Source of the DNA: an uncultured Acetatifactor sp.
GTDB lineage: Bacteria; Bacillota; Clostridia; Lachnospirales; Lachnospiraceae
NCBI GenBank assembly: GCA_910587555.1
Contig: CAJULV010000070.1
Location: 1 to 19,011 of the forward strand
Length of the DNA: 19,011 nucleotides
Direction: 5' to 3'
Positions 6,252-12,661 of this stretch are shown in pieces. Each line of letters begins with the position of its first letter. Within the stretch, counting starts at the first letter, position 1. The notes under the pieces were generated by a model that was not told where the DNA came from, did not search any database, and saw nothing but the letters and a program-made list of their open reading frames with translations. The position numbers and the translations under genes are program-made.

Positions 6252-6806
6252 ATGAACCAGGCACAACGCTATAAAGAGCTGGCCGCACGGACGGAGGGAA
6301 AGAAGCTGGATTCCTCTTATCATGCGGCTTTTTATCTGCTCTCCTGTGAGCAGGGGATATTTGATGTGGCAAAGAAGCATGTGAACGCCATGGGCATCGG
6401 GTTTGACGGTCTGAAACGCTCCCTGCGGGGGTTTGACGAGACCAGCCTGCAGGTAGTGGAGATTGCCTGTAACCTGTTCAAGTGGACGGGGAAGTGTAAG
6501 GTGACACCTTTTGATATTTCCCGCATGGGATATCCTTACATGGAACAGGTCTGCAATGCTATCTGGATTGCATCTGGTGAGGTGAAAGTACAGATACGGG
6601 ACGCAGAGAACGGAGAGCCGGAACTGCTTCTGGACAGCAGGCCGTATCAACGGACACAGCGGCTGCATAGCAGGATGGAGCAGATGTACACGGAGATGCT
6701 GGAAGGATCGTCCGAAGATATGGGAATGGGGCTGGGGGAGCAGAATGGAGAGACAGGGCTTGAAATGTTTGGGGAGCCGGACGGGGACATGGAAATGGAA
6801 CGGTAA
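6252..6806 (+). CDS. Conserved element protein, unknown function
   Basis: 184 residues in the mobilization operon, eight bases after the DUF5688 gene, with GGGGGAG before the ATG. The first about 115 residues look like a globular helical domain (YHAAFYLLSCEQGIFDVAKK, VVEIACNLFKWTG, YMEQVCNAIWIASGEVKV); the last about 60 are Met-, Gly- and acid-rich and low in complexity, ending DMEMER. No catalytic motif or membrane segment is visible and I do not assign a family. Confidence 0.7.
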   Translation: MNQAQRYKELAARTEGKKLDSSYHAAFYLLSCEQGIFDVAKKHVNAMGIGFDGLKRSLRGFDETSLQVVEIACNLFKWTGKCKVTPFDISRMGYPYMEQVCNAIWIASGEVKVQIRDAENGEPELLLDSRPYQRTQRLHSRMEQMYTEMLEGSSEDMGMGLGEQNGETGLEMFGEPDGDMEMER

Positions 6807-6817
6807 AGGAGTCGCTT

Positions 6818-7327
6818 ATGATAACAGCAGTATTGGGGCATCGTGGGAATACCCTGGTGGTGGAGCTGCCCTGCAGGCTGTATGAGCTGCAGGAAGATTT
6901 AGCCAGTATCGGCATTACATGGCAGGCTTCGTCCCTGCCGGTTTCCGGCACAGGAAATATCCAGGTAAAGCTGGAGGCAGGGGAACCGGTTGGTGAGATG
7001 GTGCTGTCCCAAATGGAATGTGCGGATCTGTTCCTGGACTTGAACAGGGTATGTCAGGAGATTAACAAGGCATGCCCGTTTGGTTATGATGAATTTCTGG
7101 ATATGCTGTCCCCGAAAGATGACCCGTCTTGTGACCATTATCTCTTATACAGAAAATATGAATTGACACCGCCAAGTACGGCTGTGGGACTTAAATATCT
7201 GGAAGAAGAAGCAGGGCGCTACCGCGCCACCATGGAGAACTATAAACATGCCTGTTGGATGGAGGAAGAGGAGGAATCCGAAGGGATGGATGACAGTTGG
7301 CAATACGAAGAGGAATGGGAGAGGTAG
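6818..7327 (+). CDS. Conserved element protein, unknown function
   Basis: 169 residues, 11 bases after the previous stop, with AAAGGAG before the ATG. A beta-rich start (MITAVLGHRGNTLVVELP) is followed by a helical body (MECADLFLDLNRVCQEINKA) and a strongly acidic tail (MEEEEESEGMDD) ending EEEWER. Acidic proteins in such elements are sometimes antirestriction factors, but no specific family motif is seen, so function is left open. It is directly upstream of and probably coupled to the relaxase gene. Confidence 0.7.
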   Translation: MITAVLGHRGNTLVVELPCRLYELQEDLASIGITWQASSLPVSGTGNIQVKLEAGEPVGEMVLSQMECADLFLDLNRVCQEINKACPFGYDEFLDMLSPKDDPSCDHYLLYRKYELTPPSTAVGLKYLEEEAGRYRATMENYKHACWMEEEEESEGMDDSWQYEEEWER

Positions 7328-7345
7328 AGGAGGTGAGGGCATATT
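7326..7345 (+). promoter_or_regulatory. Strong SD of the relaxase gene with ATT at start spacing
   Basis: AGAGGAGGTGA (7326-7336) is a near-perfect SD. In the relaxase frame the codon at 9 nt after AGGAGG is ATT (7343-7345). The nearest conventional codon is TTG at 7352, about 18 nt away; CTG lies at 7349. No in-frame ATG exists until residue 38. The relaxase probably starts at a rare codon. Confidence 0.5.
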
Positions 7346-7351
7346 TCCCTG

Positions 7352-8575
7352 TTGGTATATAAGCAGCGGTTCCAGAACCCCAACTACAAAAGTACGGCCA
7401 GCAAGAACTATGCCCATGTGCGCTATATCGCAACCCGGCCCAGGGTGGCGAAGAATGAGGGCATGAACCATGGGCTGTTCGGCTGCCTGAAGCCGGGGAC
7501 TTCCCTGACGGAGTTTCAGGACTGGAAGGATGTGGCGCGGCTGGTCTATCAGAACTCCCGGCGGCATGTCACCATGTACCGAAGCGTAGTCTCCTTTGGG
7601 GAGGACACGGCAAGAGAATTATTGCTGGCTGACAAAAAAGCATGGGAGAGGTACATTGAAAATCATATTCGCACTATTGCGGAGAAGAACGGCATCCGGC
7701 GGGAGCATTTCCAGTGGGCGGCAGCCCTGCACAGGGAAAAAGGTCATCCCCATCTTCATGTAGTATTCTGGGATGATTCGGATGAAAAGGCTAAGATTAA
7801 GAATCCCTTTACCCATCCTTCTGTCCCCAACAACATTCGCAGGCAGATGATAAAGGATACGTTTGCCGGCCGGATAAGGGCATACGGGGAGGAAAAGACC
7901 AAAGCAGCGGCTGACCTGCGGAAAATCAGCGACAGTCTGGTGGATGACTTTGAGCGTCATATCCGTCTGCTGGGGAACCAGAAATACCAGAAACTTCGGG
8001 AGAAATACGATCTGGATGCGGAACTTGCAGAAGATTTTGATTTTTCGGACAACATGCTGAACCAGACTGCCGACAAGGTTTTCCGCCTGAAATCCGCACT
8101 TCCCCCAAAGGGCAGGATTGCTTACCAGCTGCTTTCAGAGGAACTAAAAAAACAGGTGGATGCGCTTACGGCATTTCTGCTCTCCCAGGTGCCGGAACTG
8201 AAAAAGCTGCGGGCAGACTATGTGGAGAGTAAGATGAAGATGGTGCATCTGTATGGGGGCAGTGAGGAATACCTGGCATCCCAAAGGAAAAAGTTTGAGT
8301 CCGAGGCAGACAAAATGATTGCCAACCGGATACTGGGAATGGTAAAGTCTCTGAACCGTCTGGATGATGAGGGCAGGGCGGCGGAGTACCGAAAGGTGCG
8401 GAGGAATCATTATGTGGAGCAGATGGTATTGGAGATGCTTGACATGCTCTCTTCTTTGGTGGATACCAACTGCCGCCAGTATGATGATTTTGAAAAAGCA
8501 TGGCAGGGGGAACTGTCTAAGGAGGCCAGAAAAGAGCTGTATCTGAAATACCAGGACAGAGGATACGAGCATTAG
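7352..8575 (+). CDS. mobL: MobL-family relaxase
   Basis: About 407 residues. The N-terminal domain shows the MobL pattern: YKQRFQNPNYKSTASKNYAHVRYIATRPR, with tyrosines Y20 and Y25 as candidate nucleophiles, then the HUH metal site HREKGHPHLHVVFWDD (H132, H134, H136). The relaxase nicks oriT, stays bound to the 5' end and is carried into the recipient. The C-terminal half is helical and charged, probably for DNA or coupling-protein contacts. The start is uncertain (TTG 7352, or ATT 7343 at better SD spacing). It lies in one operon with the RHH protein; the VirD4 coupling gene is at 12658. Confidence 0.88.
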   Translation: MVYKQRFQNPNYKSTASKNYAHVRYIATRPRVAKNEGMNHGLFGCLKPGTSLTEFQDWKDVARLVYQNSRRHVTMYRSVVSFGEDTARELLLADKKAWERYIENHIRTIAEKNGIRREHFQWAAALHREKGHPHLHVVFWDDSDEKAKIKNPFTHPSVPNNIRRQMIKDTFAGRIRAYGEEKTKAAADLRKISDSLVDDFERHIRLLGNQKYQKLREKYDLDAELAEDFDFSDNMLNQTADKVFRLKSALPPKGRIAYQLLSEELKKQVDALTAFLLSQVPELKKLRADYVESKMKMVHLYGGSEEYLASQRKKFESEADKMIANRILGMVKSLNRLDDEGRAAEYRKVRRNHYVEQMVLEMLDMLSSLVDTNCRQYDDFEKAWQGELSKEARKELYLKYQDRGYEH

Positions 8576-8638
8576 GGCGGAATATGTGAACAGATGCCAG
8601 ACACCATTGCAAATGAAATCAGCAGGAAGGAGAGAGGA

Positions 8639-9325
8639 ATGAGAAGCAAGACGGAATTTTACCAGGCGTTTTTTGAGACACTGGAGAAAAAGGGATTTTC
8701 CATCAGGCCGCCGTCCTCACCGGATTATGTGGCCGACATTTACCACAAGAACCGGCAGATTGCCTTTTATGGCAGACAGGATGCCATTATCAAAAATCCT
8801 TTTGTGGAGGTAGAGGAAAAGCTGATGGAGCGGCTGCAGGCACTGGCAAAGTCCACGGCTATCGGCTGCGGCATCTGCTCTGACCGGCCTTATGACGAGG
8901 CGGCTGTCACCCAGGATAAAGGCGGTCTGGTGAAGATTAACGAGCATAACGGCGTGGTCCTTGTGTGCAAGCAGCACCCTATCTTTGATTATGTATTGTC
9001 TACTTACCGGAAGGATATGGAACACGGAGGCGCCCCCATCCAGAGACAGTATTTTTATAACAAGGAGGCGGCTTTCGAGGATTTTGCCCTGCGGGGTGGT
9101 CTGGTGGATGAGAAGAAGCTGTTCACGGAAACAGAGCTTAAGATCCTCCATGCAGGGCTTGTGAAGCTGCGGACGGAGGATCAGGAACTGGATAAAGACG
9201 GCATGGAGTCTGTGGCGGCGCTGGTGGAGCGGATTGAGGACATTGTGCCGGAGCTGGGGAAAAAGGAGAGGGCATTTGATTTTATGAAACTGTTTTCACC
9301 CCTTGAAAATGTGAGGGAACGGTAG
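8639..9325 (+). CDS. Conserved element protein, unknown function
   Basis: 228 residues, last gene of the mobilization operon. The start at ATG 8639 is chosen for AAGGAGAGAGGA just upstream; an earlier in-frame ATG at 8594 lacks a comparable SD. The N-terminus (KTEFYQAFFETLEKKGFSIRPPSSPDYVADIYHKNRQIAFYGR) looks like a compact alpha/beta domain, and CGICSDRPYDE contains a Cys pair. No known catalytic motif is recognised. It ends NVRER, similar to other element proteins. The 86 bases to the converging XRE gene hold only weak hairpins. Confidence 0.7.
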   Translation: MRSKTEFYQAFFETLEKKGFSIRPPSSPDYVADIYHKNRQIAFYGRQDAIIKNPFVEVEEKLMERLQALAKSTAIGCGICSDRPYDEAAVTQDKGGLVKINEHNGVVLVCKQHPIFDYVLSTYRKDMEHGGAPIQRQYFYNKEAAFEDFALRGGLVDEKKLFTETELKILHAGLVKLRTEDQELDKDGMESVAALVERIEDIVPELGKKERAFDFMKLFSPLENVRER

Positions 9326-9411
9326 AAAAGCGCCGTGGGGCGGCATTTGGGGTAAGGATGAGCATGGATGCTGTCCTGCCAGGATAAGGGCAGTCTGTTA
9401 TAGCAGAATGG

Positions 9412-9723
9412 TCAGCTTTTCAAAAGTTTTGCCAACTGAAGCAAAGCCTGTGCTTTCTCTTCCGGCAGGACGCGGACGTTTTCCAGAAGCTCCCGTTCAA
9501 AATCGGAGGGGTACATTACTTCTGCATCCTCATTCAGAAATTCAGGGAGCGTGGTGCCCAGGCAGGAGAGCAATTTTTCCAGAATGTAGACGGATGGCTG
9601 GTTTTCGCCCCGCTCAATCTTATGGATATAGTTTTCGGACACATCGGATTCTTTGGAAAGACGGTATACGCTGAACCCTTTGTCAGTCCGCAGCTTTCGG
9701 AAACGGTTTGGAATATCAATCAT
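9412..9723 (-). CDS. XRE-family transcriptional regulator
   Basis: 103 residues with a helix-turn-helix of the XRE/Cro type at about residues 6-60: RFRKLRTDKGFSVYRLSKES, then VSENYIHKIERGENQPSVYILEKLLSCLG. The C-terminal 40 residues form a short helical tail for dimerisation. On the minus strand the ATG follows AAAGGGGGATAGCC. It converges on the mobilization operon and is probably a repressor of element genes; its target is not known. The DNA upstream (9724-9876) has palindromes that could be its operator. Confidence 0.85.
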   Translation of the reverse strand: MIDIPNRFRKLRTDKGFSVYRLSKESDVSENYIHKIERGENQPSVYILEKLLSCLGTTLPEFLNEDAEVMYPSDFERELLENVRVLPEEKAQALLQLAKLLKS

Positions 9724-9820
9724 GGCTATCCCCCTTTGTTTTCTGTGCAGGCTCTTGATTTGGCGATTTGCATCTGCAATATCTGATTTACACTATTGGA
9801 AACCTGCTGGAACCAGACTC

Positions 9821-9868
9821 CAGACCTAACGGTCTGTCGTTAAATCAGCAGGCTTGCCTGCTGATTTA
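9821..9868. repeat. Two adjacent palindromes upstream of the XRE gene
   Basis: CAGACC-taac-GGTCTG (9821-9836, 6 perfect pairs), then TAAATCAGCAGG-cttg-CCTGCTGATTTA (9841-9868, 12 perfect pairs). No T-run follows on either strand, so a terminator is less likely than an operator or recombination site. Nothing coding is supported between 9724 and 9956. Confidence 0.6.
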
Positions 9869-9956
9869 TATTATGGGTGATAGCTAAACAAAAGATAATA
9901 CAAATAAAATGGTTGAAAATACAGACATATTGTTGTATTATGGAAGAACGGGACAA

Positions 9957-9990
9957 GAAAAAAGCCCCCGCCGCAAAAGCGGAAGGGCTG
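9957..9990 (-). terminator. Terminator of the small RHH gene
   Basis: On the minus strand, AGCCC and CCGC pair across a TTTT loop with GCGG and GGGCT, followed by a run of six T. It starts immediately after the stop codon of the minus-strand RHH gene. Confidence 0.75.
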
Positions 9991-10179
9991 TCAGTCATGG
10001 TCTTTGGGGACAGGCGGTTGGATTTCGCCTTCTGCCTGCTCCACTTCTCTGATATGTTTTAACAGGACATATTCGATATAGTTCGTCATGGAGCGGTGCT
10101 GTGCGGTGGAAAGCGCCCCAATCTTGTCAAAAACCTCATCTTCCAGTCTCAGGGTAAATACCCGTTTATTTGTAGCCAT
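9991..10179 (-). CDS. Small RHH (CopG/Arc-like) regulator
   Basis: 62 residues. The N-terminus KRVFTLRLEDEVFDKIGALS gives the DNA-binding strand and first helix, and SMTNYIEYVLLKHI the second helix, of a ribbon-helix-helix fold. The start at MATNKR (10179) is chosen for GGAGGA upstream on the minus strand; a longer frame from 10206 lacks one. Its own promoter region carries a perfect palindrome (10245-10265), so it is probably autoregulated and may control the divergent operon at 10300. A terminator follows directly. Confidence 0.8.
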   Translation of the reverse strand: MATNKRVFTLRLEDEVFDKIGALSTAQHRSMTNYIEYVLLKHIREVEQAEGEIQPPVPKDHD

Positions 10180-10236
10180 AAAATATATCCTCCACTTACT
10201 TGTCATCAGATATATTTTATGGTATTCTTTGTAACT

Positions 10237-10265
10237 ATTATACAGTCACTTAACAGCTAAGTGAC
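10237..10265 (-). promoter_or_regulatory. -10 box and palindromic operator of the RHH gene
   Basis: On the minus strand TGTATAAT gives a consensus -10 (10237-10242); no good -35 is visible. Directly upstream is GTCACTTA-acagc-TAAGTGAC (10245-10265), 8 perfect pairs. A repressor bound there would block this promoter and perhaps the divergent one. Which protein binds is inference. Confidence 0.6.
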
Positions 10266-10299
10266 ATCAGTTTAAGCGAAAAGAAAGGAGTGTGATGTT

Positions 10300-11145
10300 A
10301 TGCACCAGCCACCACAGGGGGAATCCATATGGGGAACCATCAATACCTGCGTGGAGATCGCACTGAACGTCTACATGATCGTGGCCGTGGATGGGCAGGG
10401 CATTGAGAGGGAGGGGGTCATGGTACGGAAAAATGCCGTGAAGGATACCCTTTCGGAGAAAGCCGCCGCTATGGGGAGGGAGGACGGGGACTGGCTGTGT
10501 TTTGACGAGGACAAAAAAGACATCCCGATGTATGAGGTGCTGCAGCGGCGCATGGCGCTGTGCAGGCGGATGGAAGCTGTTGTGATGAAGCAGATGGAGG
10601 AAATCCAGAGGGATGGGAAACTGTCCCTGACGGATTATTTCGGGGAGTGTGCGCCGCCGGTGGAGACGCCTGCCGGACAGGTGGATGACAGGCTCCATGT
10701 GCGGAACGGCATCTACATGACCCAGGATGGGGAGAGCATGAAGTTTGCCGTCCATGAGGCGGTGGCTGATATCTTTATGTCGCCCATGGCGGTGGAATGT
10801 GGGAACAGGCAGGGAGACTACCTGTTTTACGATACCGCATCCAGTGCCGTCATGCTCAATGAACTGAAACATGTGTTTGACGAGGTATCGGCACTGATCA
10901 TTTCCGAGGACAGCCTGTATGCCACCCTGGATCAGAACTTTCCAGCCTATAAGCAGCTTTACAATGCCTGTGTGCCAAAGGAGGAACAAATACCAAAGGC
11001 AGATGCTCCGACAGAGCTGTTCCTTGCGGTGCAGCTGGAAGCAGCCAGGGACAGGGAGGAACCGGAAAGCCGGCCCGTGGAAGATGAGCGGCCGGAGGAA
11101 ATGGAGGAAGAATTTGGCGAACAGATCGACTATGATATCCGATAG
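10300..11145 (+). CDS. Conserved element protein, unknown function
   Basis: 281 residues, start at ATG 10300 with AAAGGAG nine bases upstream. The protein looks soluble and alpha/beta, with two successive modules: residues 1-110 (IALNVYMIVAVDGQGIEREG, VLQRRMALCRRMEAVVMKQ) and residues 120-235 (FAVHEAVADIFMSPMAVE, VFDEVSALIISEDSLYATL), then a very acidic tail (RPEEMEEEFGEQ). No family is recognised with confidence. It is divergent from the small RHH regulator and shares the intergenic operator region; it overlaps the SymE-like gene by 14 bases. Confidence 0.7.
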   Translation: MHQPPQGESIWGTINTCVEIALNVYMIVAVDGQGIEREGVMVRKNAVKDTLSEKAAAMGREDGDWLCFDEDKKDIPMYEVLQRRMALCRRMEAVVMKQMEEIQRDGKLSLTDYFGECAPPVETPAGQVDDRLHVRNGIYMTQDGESMKFAVHEAVADIFMSPMAVECGNRQGDYLFYDTASSAVMLNELKHVFDEVSALIISEDSLYATLDQNFPAYKQLYNACVPKEEQIPKADAPTELFLAVQLEAARDREEPESRPVEDERPEEMEEEFGEQIDYDIR

Positions 11146-11728
11146 CGATCCCATGGAGAAAAGGAATCTCATGGAGAAAAGGAGTCCCATGGAGAAAGGA
11201 AATTCCAAGGAGAAAGACAACTCCATAAAGGGGGGATATTCCAAAGAGAAAGGAAAACCCATCGAAAAAGAAATTTCCATGAAAGAGAAGCGTTCTGCAG
11301 AAAAAACAGTCTGCCACAAAGAAGAGACAAGATACGAGAAAAGCAGGCAGGAGAAAGAGCAGAAATACCGGTCAGGAGACCGAGGTGGAAAACGGCGGCT
11401 GCGGGTCTATCGGGGAGGAAGTTGGGAAAGATACCCGGTCCCCCAGCTACGCCTTGAGGGGAAATGGCTGGAGGACTATGGTTTTCTGCCGGGAACTCCC
11501 ATAGAGGTATCCTGCACGGACGGCCAGCTGGTTATCTGTAAAGCATCGGCAGCCAGTGTGCTGGTTATCGGTTCCTGTTCTTTCCCGTCCTTTGACCTTT
11601 CACCCTATATCCCCAGAGACTGCGGGAAGATTCTCTGTTATCAGGAAAAGGGGATTGGCTCTGTGGCAGAGCAGTATGCCCGTTATCATGGAATCCGTGT
11701 GGAGACTGCGGAACCGGACAGGGAATAG
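11132..11728 (+). CDS. SymE-like protein with N-terminal hexapeptide repeats, C-terminus truncated
   Basis: 198 residues up to a TAG at 11726-11728. Residues 8-50 are a tandem hexapeptide repeat rich in MEK/KEK units. Then RRLRVYRGGSWERYPVPQLR, LEGKWLEDYGFLPGTPIEV and GQLVICKA match the SymE/AbrB-like fold of toxins from SOS-linked type I systems. From about residue 145 (SVLVIGSCSFPSFDLSPYIP, GIGSVAEQYARYHGIRV) it resembles the first half of a SLOG/DUF2493-type Rossmann domain, which is cut by the stop; the same frame continues the domain downstream. The start at ATG 11132 is chosen because it overlaps the previous gene; ATG 11153 is possible. It may be a fusion gene with a nonsense mutation. 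Confidence 0.7.
   Translation: MISDSDPMEKRNLMEKRSPMEKGNSKEKDNSIKGGYSKEKGKPIEKEISMKEKRSAEKTVCHKEETRYEKSRQEKEQKYRSGDRGGKRRLRVYRGGSWERYPVPQLRLEGKWLEDYGFLPGTPIEVSCTDGQLVICKASAASVLVIGSCSFPSFDLSPYIPRDCGKILCYQEKGIGSVAEQYARYHGIRVETAEPDRE
11153..11278 (+). repeat. Seven degenerate 18-bp tandem repeats
   Basis: Units of 18 bases encode MEKRNL, MEKRSP, MEKGNS, KEKDNS, IKGGYS, KEKGKP and IEKEIS, followed by a partial MKEK. They lie in frame at the start of the SymE-like gene and form a highly basic, probably disordered tail. The degeneracy suggests old duplications. Confidence 0.8.
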
Positions 11729-11890
11729 CACGGGCAGGGAGAACTTTCGGAACAGGATATAGAGATGGTTGCCATGGCCGATCTGGTGGTTGCCGTATGG
11801 GACGGAAAGAGCAGGGGTACAAAAGAGATAGCCGATTATGCGAGAAAAACCGGGAAACTGGTGAAAGTCATTACGGTGACAATGGAATAA
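11729..11890 (+). pseudogene. SLOG-like C-terminal half separated by in-frame TAG
   Basis: Immediately after the TAG the same frame stays open for 53 codons to TAA at 11888. The translation includes MVAMADLVVAVWDGKSRGTK followed by EIADYARKTGKLVKVITVTME, the typical end of DUF2493/SLOG Rossmann domains (AD.VVA.WDG.SRGT). It completes the half-domain that ends the upstream gene. It has no SD or good start of its own. Either a nonsense mutation split the gene, or the TAG is read through. Confidence 0.7.
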
Positions 11891-11905
11891 AAAATATGGG
11901 AAAAC

Positions 11906-11953
11906 AAGGCAGACTGTATATCTGAACAATCAGGTATCTGGTCTGCCTTTTCC
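11906..11953 (+). terminator. Terminator-like hairpin before the DUF7768-like gene
   Basis: AAGGCAGAC (11906-11914) pairs perfectly with GTCTGCCTT (11941-11949), and an inner imperfect stem closes on an ACAA loop. The downstream T-run is short (TTTT), and the SD of the next gene follows seven bases later, so it may attenuate rather than end transcription. Confidence 0.65.
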
Positions 11954-11971
11954 ATTGGAGGTGAGATTGAT

Positions 11972-12661
11972 TTGAAAATGGTATACCTTGCCAGTCCTCT
12001 GCGTGGGGATTATGAGAGGAATATCAACAAAGCTGTGGAATACAGCAGACTTGTCAGCGAGTGCGGATTGCTGCCGCTGGCGCCCCACATCATTTTCAGC
12101 CAGTGGTGCAACGATACCATTCCGGAGCAGAGGGAGCAGGGACTGAAATTAGGGCTTTCCCTGCTGGAAAAGTGTGATGAGATGTGGGTGATGGGAAGAG
12201 AGATCAGCCAGGGAATGCAGGGTGAGATTGACTTTGCACGGGAACACGGAATCCGGACTTATTTTGTCCCTTATCCCAGCCTGAAAGAGTATTACCCCGT
12301 CAGTACCGATGAAGTCCCGCTTTTAAACAGCCAGGACTGCAGGGAGGGAAGCCGGGAAGAGAACTATATGGACAGGCTGGTGGTGCTGCGGCATGAAAGT
12401 CTGAAACCGGAATACCGCAATGCCTGCAACCAGCTGTGGATTGTCACCCATGGCCCCGGATGTGAGGGAAAAGGGGGAAGTTTCAGCGATACCGTCCATC
12501 TGTACCATCCCATTGACAAAGACCATATGGCGGTGTCAAGAACAGAAGTGCTGGGCATCCCCAAGGAGGAAACTGTGGAGATGCTGAAAAATGCCTATCC
12601 GGATTTTATCAGCGGGATTGCCGAATACGGGCAGGAGGAAGAAGAGGAACTGTGCCAATGA
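11972..12661 (+). CDS. DUF7768/DUF4406-like protein with C-terminal unknown domain
   Basis: About 229 residues. Residues 1-100 (MVYLASPLRGDYERNINKA, LPLAPHIIFSQW, EMWVMGREISQGMQGEIDFA) match the nucleoside 2-deoxyribosyltransferase-like fold that is common in phages and mobile elements; a substrate is not known. The second half (ACNQLWIVTHGPGCEGKGGS, TEVLGIPKEETVEML) is a separate small domain often found alone in such elements. The start at TTG 11972 has GGAGG ten bases upstream; ATG 11978 is two codons later. Its TGA overlaps the ATG of the coupling protein gene, so both are translated together. Confidence 0.7.
   Translation: MKMVYLASPLRGDYERNINKAVEYSRLVSECGLLPLAPHIIFSQWCNDTIPEQREQGLKLGLSLLEKCDEMWVMGREISQGMQGEIDFAREHGIRTYFVPYPSLKEYYPVSTDEVPLLNSQDCREGSREENYMDRLVVLRHESLKPEYRNACNQLWIVTHGPGCEGKGGSFSDTVHLYHPIDKDHMAVSRTEVLGIPKEETVEMLKNAYPDFISGIAEYGQEEEEELCQ

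Noticed and set aside
9326..9411. Terminator between the 8639 gene and the XRE gene
   Set aside because: Only weak four- to five-base stems with little T-run were found; not strong enough to list.
9877..10062. Small plus-strand frame of 61 codons
   Set aside because: Runs through the terminator and antisense to the small RHH gene; no SD.
11153..11278. Tandem repeats as a CRISPR array
   Set aside because: Units are 18 bases with no spacers and are in frame in a coding gene.
10267..11319. Minus-strand frame with repeated MEF/SMG-type motifs
   Set aside because: The repeat is the antisense reading of the 18-base repeats in the SymE-like gene; no supported start.
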